From: Centroberyx gerrardi
Lineage: Eukaryota; Chordata; Actinopteri; Beryciformes; Berycidae
Reading direction: 5' to 3'
Assembly: GCF_048128805.1 (NCBI RefSeq)
Contig: NC_135997.1
Span: forward strand, 15,570,116 to 15,634,115
Length of the DNA stretch: 64,000 nucleotides
Shown piece after piece: positions 56,645 through 64,000 of the stretch. Every line of letters starts with the position of its first letter. The first letter of the stretch is position 1. A program made the position numbers and the translations under genes. A model generated the notes under the pieces. The model was not told the DNA's origin and did not search any database. It was given only the letters and a program-made list of their open reading frames with translations.

Positions 56645-56707
<63 letters not shown>

Positions 56708-58441
56708 GGGGGTTGCGTGCATGGTCAAGCCCTATTCTTCAGCCCAAACGCTCTAAACCCTTCAGATACTGTGACAATTGATTGATTGATTTACAACATA
56801 ACATTCTTTAGAGACAATTCCACTCTCTGTCCATTCTACCTGAATCACTTAAGGAATGGACTTACTACACCACCTCCTGCTGAGTGGACCAACACTGACA
56901 TCCCCTCTCGAAGATTGGCAACCTCAAATAGCATCATGTACGCAGCCACGAAGTTCAGGGAGAAGGCTGCAGCCTCGGGAAAAGTCATTTCATCTGGCAT
57001 CTTGTAGACAAAATCCACTGGTGTGCAAACCACTTCTGCCCAGGCATTGTAATTCACAAAAGCCATAACTCTGTCTCCTATCTGAAAGAAAAATGTAAGT
57101 GTAGCTGGAAAATCAGGCATACCAGCAATGGTGTAACATTTATGTTGCATTTGGGAGAAAGTTACTGGTTTATGTATCTATGCGCATGCATATCAGATTA
57201 TTGTTTACATGCACATATCCCTATTTTTGTTGATGTAAAATTAACTAATTGTGGTGGTTCTGAAGTTGATCAGTGTAGATACAGATTAATACATATATCA
57301 CTGTAGTACAGTTTTGTAATCCATAAATTCACTAACCTCAAATCCCTTTGTGTTTTCACCGACTGACTCTACTATTCCTGAACACTCAAACCCGGGGACC
57401 ACAGGAGGTTTTGGAGGACTGTCGATGGTCCCCTGGCGTACCATCAGGTCCAGGAAGTTCAAACCACTGCAACAGTAGGATCTGACTTCAGTTTTTGTTC
57501 ACATTTTAATTACTTTGACTTGGATGAAAATGAGTTCATACAGCAGAGCTTTCCCTGCATGTGAACTATTTAATCAATAGTACTTAAATTTGGTATGAGC
57601 TGTTGATAGTTTTACAACTGCCCAAAAACATACAATTTATTTAACTATCAGCAGAAAGTCATAGGCTGAATGCTTCAATTCCTCTATGACAGCTGCATTC
57701 CCCGGCCTTGTCTACAACAGTTTTGAAACAAAATGGCAATTGCCTCTTGCTGGAAGTACACTTTAATATTCTTGAACTCTGAGTTTGCCAACCTAAAGCA
57801 CTGGCTAGGTTGTCATCTTCTGCAATTACACAAATTCATGTTAAATAGACTATATACTGTAAATGTAGCAGAGCAAATCAGTGATGACTTAAAATGAGTA
57901 AATCTTAAAATGTATTCCTTGAAAATTACAAATTAGGCTATAGACAGGCAACAGTTTGGTCCAGGTTTTGCTGGGTAAGCAGCAGGCTCCAGCAGCCAGG
58001 CGTTAGAAAGGACCTGTGGCTTCATGACTGCGATATTTTCCAGCCTTATTCTGCACTGAAGCAGAAGTCAGAAGGCTACAGTAAAGCGTGGGAATCTCAG
58101 AGTGGGTAGGAGAGCACAACAGAATCTATTAATCACTACATTTAAAACATGCACATACACATAAAATCCTGCGAGCATCACCTGCTGCATCATTGCAATA
58201 TCCCCCCCCCCCCAGATATTTACCATGCTTTGACACGGATTTTCACTTCACCCTCCTGAGGCTCGGGCATTGTCTTCTTGGTTACCCTGAGTTTGTTGAG
58301 ACCTCCAAAACCCGCCAGTATCACCGCCCGCATCTCTTTGGCATCAACTGATGATGATTCCATGTTTTCTGCTTCTTTTCCTAAATTCTTCTCTATCATA
58401 TGTTCGGTTTCCTCCGTCATATCTGCTCCTTCTTTAGCCAT
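42754..58441 (-). CDS. vat1l: VAT1-like protein (MDR-family oxidoreductase-like), complete
   Basis: Homologue of synaptic vesicle membrane protein VAT-1, in the quinone-oxidoreductase branch of the zinc-free MDR superfamily. Its substrate is not established. Exons: 58224-58441, 57337-57466, 56866-57081, 56024-56166, 54238-54341, 53570-53625, 53234-53428, 44207-44290, 42754-42852. They total 1,245 nt, or 414 aa (human 419). Start MAKEGADMTEETEHMIEK matches the family start. An acidic N-terminal lead (1-36) precedes a GroES-like domain (about 37-175). The NAD(P)-binding glycine motif SAGGGVGQAVAQ lies near 182-193 across the exon 3/4 junction. Further landmarks are VDIVLDCLCG, a SNMVTGETKSFFSFAKS block, and a Glu-rich tail ending KERMPFIH. 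All junctions keep frame. The intron between exons 7 and 8 is 8.9 kb. A G-run lies 10 bases inside intron 1. Confidence 0.96.
42853..44206. other. VAT1L last intron, no feature seen
   Basis: A 1.35-kb intron between coding exons 8 and 9. Short open frames such as 43,651-43,968 (minus) show no family resemblance. Confidence 0.6.
46503..46830. repeat. Unclassified interspersed repeat, copy A
   Basis: Begins TTAAAGCTGCACTAGGCAAC and includes GAAGATTTCCCGCCAGTGAC near 46,789-46,808. A related block occurs near 51,419-51,440 and an end reading TGCAGCTTTAA near 51,576-51,586. Boundaries are approximate and the family is unknown. Confidence 0.4.
49778..50093. mobile_element. Foldback MITE, 316 bp, with target-site duplication
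   Basis: Almost the whole element is one long inverted repeat. It begins GGGTAACACTTTACAATAAG and ends with the reverse complement, and a short centre (about 49,931-49,943) separates the arms. It is flanked by AAAATA on both sides (49,772-49,777 and 50,094-50,099). The arms contain nested palindromes around AAGGGTTAGTTAATGCTTA. It has no coding capacity and lies in VAT1L intron 7. Confidence 0.93.
54342..56023. other. VAT1L intron 4, no feature seen
   Basis: A 1.7-kb intron without a recognisable exon or mobile element. Confidence 0.6.
56646..56712. repeat. (GT)n tract running into a 22-base G run
   Basis: About 22 GT units (56,646-56,690) followed directly by an unbroken G run (56,691-56,712). 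The plus strand could form left-handed DNA and G-quadruplex structures. The length is prone to polymerase slippage and sequencing error. Confidence 0.93.
57467..58223. other. VAT1L intron 1 with a C12 run next to the donor
   Basis: The first intron, about 760 bases long. On the coding strand a run of 12 G (58,202-58,213) begins 10 bases after the GTAAAT donor. No other element was seen. Confidence 0.8.
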
Positions 58442-60498
58442 GTCGGCGACCTGCTCTGCTGCTCCTCCTCACCGCTTCAGGGACAGGAATGATCTGGTGC
58501 GCAGTCTGTACCATGGAGTCTGCCAGGCGCCGTGGATGCTTTGTTGCCCATGTAGCCTGAAATATATGAACTTAATTGGTTTAGTCGCGGCCATACCTGA
58601 AATTAAATTCACACCTTCGTGAATAATCAGCCAAATTATGTTTCATTATTCCAATGATAAGCGACAAAAGTTTATCATACAGCTTTGAAATATAGTTGGT
58701 CCTACACTGTATGTCCGCAAAGAATTAAAATATGCAGTGCACCATCTGCTGGTGAAGTTTTGAAGAGATCGAACCATTATTTAGTCTCTATGACTAACAT
58801 CAATCATTATCTGTCACCTGCTGAAAGCATGGTGCCTTCAAGTGCTCTTGGAAATACAGTATAGTGAGCATCCCACCCCCACCCTATCACCCCTTAACCC
58901 AGCCAGGGTCCCCATATCATGTATGGCTATGTCTTTTGTGTATCCTTGTGTCTTGTTTGTCTTGCATGTGAACTTTGGTGCTCTACAAATAGTTGAGTAA
59001 ATTATTAAAGTTATTTTCATAAATTGAGCAAACGTGTTATAACGAGGTAGCATGTTGGACTTGTTATTTTAGGTGTTGGTAAGTGATTCTGGCGGGCGAA
59101 GACATCAGGTGGAAGCGGGTGAAAGTCGTTGGACTATACACTCGACAGACATTACATTTTAAAATCAACAATTTTTATAGTTATCAAGCCTACCTAAGTT
59201 TGTTCTCACCACTTGTGAATAATCGTGGAAAATGACACAGTTCAGTAGCAACTGTGAACTTCCGTTGTCTCCCTTCAGCCTTCAAAATAAAGTCCCTTGT
59301 CTCACCGACTCAAAAAACATTATTGATGTTTATCGTAACGGACGGAATCGAATAAGGCTTCATATTTGGTCAACAACTTTAATAGTCATTAACTATACCT
59401 ACGTTTGTCCCATTGCTAGTACGTAATAGTAGAAAAATCACTCTTGTTGACATCGCTAGGGTTAGCATTAGCAACTCAACTTCCGCTGTCTCCACATAAC
59501 CTTCAAAATAAAAGTCTCTCGTCTGCCACTCACCCCTCAGACAACCACACTTATGTTTATAAATGCAGAAAAAATATTCAAAATTAAACATTAACTACAT
59601 TTGTGTTCATGCTTTAATCAGTTAAATATACATCCTTTAATAGTCCCTGAAATAATAACAAAAATGATAATAAAGGTGACTCTAGACTTGCTGAGATTAA
59701 ATTAATTAGGCATAATGATTGTAGTATTACAACTTACATTTTCTTTGCAAATTTGATTGACTGGTGAAATGTTTTCATCACAAAAAAATAAGAGTTGGTA
59801 AAAAACTGTTTTTAGTGTACACAGGCATTATCAATGCATAGGAAGAATAAATACAATGCATGCATCACCTGCATTGCAACCTAATGCATCTAAAATGGAA
59901 TGATCCAGGAGTAAGAGATTAATTTGAAGTGAATTAACTTTCATTGGACAGCAACGCTTTAAATGTGACCACAGTGTCCGCGATATGGAAAAATAATGCT
60001 ACACAAAAAAAACATTTTTTCCCCAATTAAAGACAAGATTGCATAGCAATTTTCTGGTACTCATGGAGACATTTAGTAGGACCACTTATCATTACATCAA
60101 CAACCCCTTGGTTAGACCACAAGATGGAAAGAACCCTACATGACTTGACATTTTACTAATGAATCCCAGCATGCTGACAATGTCTTTTGTGCACATCATA
60201 GCCTTCCAAAGCTCGGAGCTTGCAAATAACCTCAGACTATAAGATATCTCACAGTTAAAAAAACCCCAAAACAAAACGATAGCTTAGTCTCATCTTAAAT
60301 TTATTACACAATTCACACTGTTAAATGTGGAACTGCCAGCATGTTCCTCAGAGCAATTATACCACTGGCACATTAACAATTCTCATGAAATCCACTCACT
60401 ACTCAATCTCCTCATATTAAAACTTTACATTCACTTTGGTTGGGGTGGCCATGGGATGGGAAAGGGCTGTGGGTCAACAATTAATGGAATGTCTTGCT
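58442..60498. other. VAT1L upstream region and BOLA3 downstream region
   Basis: The first 180 bases should hold the VAT1L 5' UTR and promoter. No TATA box stands out. Two related direct copies of a block containing AACTTCCG and CCTTCAAAATAAA lie at about 59,255-59,425 and 59,478-59,600. No coding exon was recognised. Confidence 0.5.
59255..59600 (+). repeat. Two diverged direct copies of a ~120-170 bp unit
   Basis: Both copies start ACTTCCGYTGTCTCC, continue CCTTCAAAATAAA and GTCTC, and later contain a TTAAC/ATTAACTA stretch. The copies are about 222 bases apart. This is likely a tandemly duplicated fish interspersed repeat. Boundaries are approximate. Confidence 0.55.
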
Positions 60499-61273
60499 CT
60501 AATGTTTTGGAACATCTGTGAATATTCGCAGTCCATGCATTCCTTGAATCTCATCCTTGAGTGCCTGTGGAAGAGAAAATAGGGCAGGTCATGAATAAAA
60601 TGAAACAATACTACAATAATAGGTCTATGTACATGTGACAGACTGGATTCAAACCCAAATTTCTCAAGTTTAAACATCTACCAGTCCTCTCATTTTCACC
60701 CAGGCCAGTGGAGCTAATGCTTAACTTAATTTAAAATCCCAGGTCTTCCATGCAAGAAATTAAACATCTATATGTCTACTGTAAGAAGTCAGACAATCTA
60801 CAGACAATCTACATGTAGAAATGTAGATTGTATGCTTGTATATAGAGTAGGGCTGCAGCTATCGATTATTTTAGTAATCGAGTATTCTACCGATTATTCC
60901 ATCGATTAATCGAGTAATCGGATAAGAAATACTTTTGCTTTATTAAAGAGCAATAGTAAATATACAAAAGAGAAAAGCTGTCCGCACGAAGCTGTCCATA
61001 CGACACTGTGATTTACTGAAAATGAGGTGAAATAATAATTATTATTGATATTTATTACTAGGCCTAAATATCATACAAGTTCATAAGACTGGCTAATGTA
61101 CATTTATTTGCTATGTTGAAGGGTTGCCCTACACCTGCTGACCCTACTCACTGCAATCAAACTAAACTGAATATACCTGCTGTATTGGACTGGTGCATTT
61201 TAGGCTCCAATTGCTACTTACACCACCTGATATTTTGCTTTCTGGGGTATTTTATGCATCACTGTGAGGGGAG

Positions 61274-61343
<70 letters not shown>

Positions 61344-63911
61344 TGTGCCTATCATAATAATAACATGAATGAAGCTCAGGCTTTCACAAATTGACTGCAG
61401 CGTTTTATTTTCTGTGGTTATTTTCTTGAGCAAAACTTAGCTAACTTAGGGACATCATAACTAGCCACCATATTGATTTACGTTCTTAACTAGCCATTAC
61501 ATATAGCCATAATTAACGTGCATTCTTTACTAGCCTTCATCTCATCCCGTTTTAATATCAAGTGCTGACTCCGCCCACCCGGCCAGTTTCGGCGTACGCC
61601 GGTAGCAATTACAAGTGGACCCTATCCTACAGTCCCTGCTCTCAGCGGAGGGAAGGAGCTACGCTGTGTGTGGGAAGCGCTGTGACCGTCAGACCTCTCT
61701 GGATTAGACAAGCAAGTAGAGAAAACCGGCATCAGCCGAACCAATTTATTGCCAAATGCTTTGGGATTCAACACATTAACATTGCTTCCCATGGTCAGAA
61801 AAAGTCGGCAGATTTGTCGCTAGTCGCTTTTGAGAAATAAAGTCGCCAGGGGGGTCTGAAAAGTCGCTAAGTCTAGCGACAAAGTCGCCAAGTTGGCAAC
61901 ACTGGATCCGAAACTTTGGACACTTTCTGTCGTTTTCTCTGGCCTGTCTCTTCTCTTCGCCCCTCGCTATTTTCTCTCTCTTTCTCCAGCGCGTTGTGCA
62001 ACAGTAATAATCATCTGTGCGAAACACTGAGCGTGTATATAGTTATATGGATTAAACGAAGCTTCGATGCAAAGAATTTGCATCGAAGCTCGAGTTTCTC
62101 GAGGAATCGTTTCAGCCCTAATATAGAGTATGGTCTTTGTCTGTGGATTAATTTGTGTGCTGTCACACATCATATGTCAGACGCCACTGATTGAATTTGG
62201 ACTAAACTTGTGGGAATGATGCATCTCGCCATCATCTCGCCTCATCTCACCGCTGTGTTCGCCCCATTAGGCCAACCAGTGTAATTTGCAAGGACAGCTG
62301 GATGTGTGTAGTTTCATGTCAATCGGACTTGATGGTTAGGGCAGGAGTTAGGGCCTTTCAAAGATAGAAATTTTGACCTTTAATTATAGTGCCCCCATCA
62401 GGCCAAGTGTGAAGATGTATCATCCTTACAAGTTTTGTCAAAATCAGACTGGTGGTGTCTGTGATGTCACCTCAAATATCACGTTTGACAGATAGACACA
62501 GCCCAATCCATAAGACACAAACTGAAGTATGAGTTTAAGTAAAAAGAATAAAACAAAAAACAAAAACATTATTGCTGCCAAAAGTAACACTGCACCAAAA
62601 ACCAGAGTTACTTGTGGACTGCACCCTCATCCTGTAGTGACACAGGTAATACACTGGGCTAATCAATATGACAGTTTACCTGATTGACTAGTTGGTGTTG
62701 TTGAATGGTCCTTTTTCCTTTAAACTCGTTGGACTCTATATGGATCTCATACATGGCACCACAGCCACCTAAAGACAGACAGACATGAATTGGGTGCGAT
62801 ACCTTAACTCTGACCAAACCATGGTGAAAACAACAAAGATTTAACTAGGGATGAACTGATCATGGTTTTGGGGATGATTCCAATGACCATTTCTTTATCA
62901 GTGTGATTCTCTGATCACTGATCCGATCAACAATTGAAATTGATTCTTTATGCGATATACACTCACAGCAATGTAATGCTGAGTATGTTGAGGTAGCACT
63001 GGCAAAGTTTGAAACTTAGTTGACAGCTGAAATTGAACATATAATTTTCTAGGAATGTAACAAAGGTTTGTGATATGAAATTTTGCAATACAAGAATTTG
63101 ACGATATGCACAGTGTAACTGAAAACATGTTTGAGTTCAGTTGCAGTCTAATATCTAAGAAATGACATTCAGCATGCTGTGTTGTCCTATCATAAATATA
63201 CGATTCCTGACCTGTGTTGTGAGAAGTTATCACAATCAGTTGAACCGTTTGAGAATTGAGTGTATTTGTTTCTCTCATTGAGGGTTTGCATGTGCATCGC
63301 TGTTTGTGTGTGTGTGTGTGTGTGTGTCTGTGGGGGAAACCTACAGTCACCCTGTCTGTGGTTTGCATGTATCGTGATGTCAAACTGTGAACCCAGTATC
63401 ATATACTGAACCAAACCGCTAGCTGAATGTATCACTGCATCCCTAGTATTTTATGAAACAGCTAGATGCTGGCCAGTTTGGATACCCCCCTTCATTCATC
63501 CAAAGTTAGGCTAACTAATTTAGGAATTTCACAGGCAAGGATGCTTCTGTAATACTCCAAAACGTAATGATCCTGACTAAATTGAGCTGCAATTAGGACC
63601 AGTCTCTGTAATGGCAAATCCCTAGATTCAAGGGCACCCACAGTGAGGCACAGGCAGGCTGGGTGACGCATATTAGCTTAACACTGGATCCTCCTGGTTT
63701 TGGGCTATAATCACTCCCCATATATAATGTGGTCAATCTCTGGGATTCGTACGGTGTAGGTGTGCAGCTACCTGTATTTTACAGTACCTGATATATCCAC
63801 AACTTTGAGCGACGAGGCTAACGGAAACTTCTCTTTAAGTATATGAGCAATGCGGACCTCTCCGTCTGTTTGCGAGGACAGACATCTCCGCACCTGTCCA
63901 GACAAAACACC
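60499..63911 (-). CDS. bola3: BolA family member 3, lacks its first exon in this window
   Basis: Mitochondrial BolA protein that works with glutaredoxin-5 and NFU1 in delivering iron-sulfur clusters, notably for lipoate-dependent enzymes. Exons seen: 63788-63911 ([18 protein letters not shown], then ILKEKFP), 62680-62768 ([13 protein letters not shown], then [10 protein letters not shown]) and 60499-60564 ([20 protein letters not shown], stop TAG). The three exons encode 92 residues plus part of the first-exon junction and keep frame. The conserved Cys in GGCGAMYE and His in MHGLRIF, the cluster-ligand residues of the family, are present. The first exon, with the start codon and most of the targeting peptide, should lie right of the window. 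Exon 2 starts in phase 0. Its 2.1-kb last intron hosts a hAT element. Confidence 0.93.
60848..62120. mobile_element. Non-autonomous hAT transposon, 1,273 bp
   Basis: Starts TAGGGCTGCAGCTATCGA and ends in the inverted TTTCAGCCCTA. It is flanked by an exact 8-bp target duplication, ATATAGAG (60,840-60,847 and 62,121-62,128), as expected for hAT. The left end is rich in CGATTA words. The right end has a 13-bp-arm hairpin (62,061-62,089). Internally it carries a GT microsatellite (61,278-61,346) and a stretch rich in AAGTCGC words (about 61,800-61,900). No transposase was seen. It lies in the last intron of BOLA3. Confidence 0.93.
61278..61346. repeat. (GT)n microsatellite inside the hAT element
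   Basis: About 30 GT units with one AT interruption near 61,337. Confidence 0.95.
62200..62510 (+). repeat. Probable fish interspersed repeat
   Basis: The wording is typical of a common fish repeat: a GTGCCCCCATCAGGCCAA word, followed by phrases such as AAGTTTTGTCAAAATCAGAC. It directly follows the hAT element. Family and ends were not determined. Confidence 0.4.
63303..63327. repeat. (GT)n microsatellite, short
   Basis: About 12 GT units in BOLA3 intron 2. Confidence 0.9.
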
Positions 63912-64000
63912 CTACAGGGACAAAAACAAAAACAAAAACAGGGTCCAGTGAGCGACAGTGGCAAGTTAGCAAACTGTTGTTAGCTAGCGTTAACATTTAA

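Overview
The window looks like chromosomal DNA of a ray-finned fish, probably a percomorph, though the species cannot be named. The evidence is split vertebrate genes with GT-AG introns, encoded proteins very close to human orthologues, compact introns, many CA/GT microsatellites, and fish-type LINE, hAT, pogo-like and foldback elements. Nothing prokaryotic is present (no operons, ribosome binding sites or CRISPR).

Layout, left to right. Positions 1-383 hold the 3' end of a plus-strand gene with a DKK3-like cysteine-rich tail. Positions 5,972-25,058 (minus strand) hold a complete 28-coding-exon USP47 gene, predicted at 1,364 aa. Positions 28,620-29,850 (minus) hold a complete three-exon CLEC3A gene (195 aa). 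Positions 42,754-58,441 (minus) hold a complete nine-exon VAT1L gene (414 aa). Positions 60,499-63,911 and beyond (minus) hold BOLA3 without its first exon, which lies past the right edge. Exon coordinates were worked out by hand. Every junction keeps the reading frame, and every intron begins GT and ends AG on the coding strand.

From 30 to 42 kb the window is mainly mobile-element debris. It holds a plus-strand LINE endonuclease fragment with its 3' tail, a minus-strand reverse-transcriptase fragment, and a pair of about 140-bp inverted repeats. Those repeats enclose a fish interspersed repeat interrupted by a 1.84-kb pogo-like element with perfect 24-bp terminal repeats. A 316-bp foldback element sits in a VAT1L intron and a 1,273-bp hAT element in a BOLA3 intron, each with a recognisable target-site duplication.

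The genes do not form a pathway. USP47 is a deubiquitinase, CLEC3A a secreted cartilage lectin-like protein, VAT1L an MDR-family oxidoreductase-like protein, and BOLA3 a mitochondrial iron-sulfur assembly factor. The notable point is their order. Two mammalian neighbour pairs (DKK3-USP47 and VAT1L-CLEC3A) are each kept in the expected relative orientation but are joined to each other and to BOLA3, so the window spans at least two evolutionary breakpoints relative to mammals. I saw no clearly new biological system. The best candidates for a second look are the nested transposon structure at 33.8-37.2 kb, the altered calcium-site motif in CLEC3A, and the synteny junctions.
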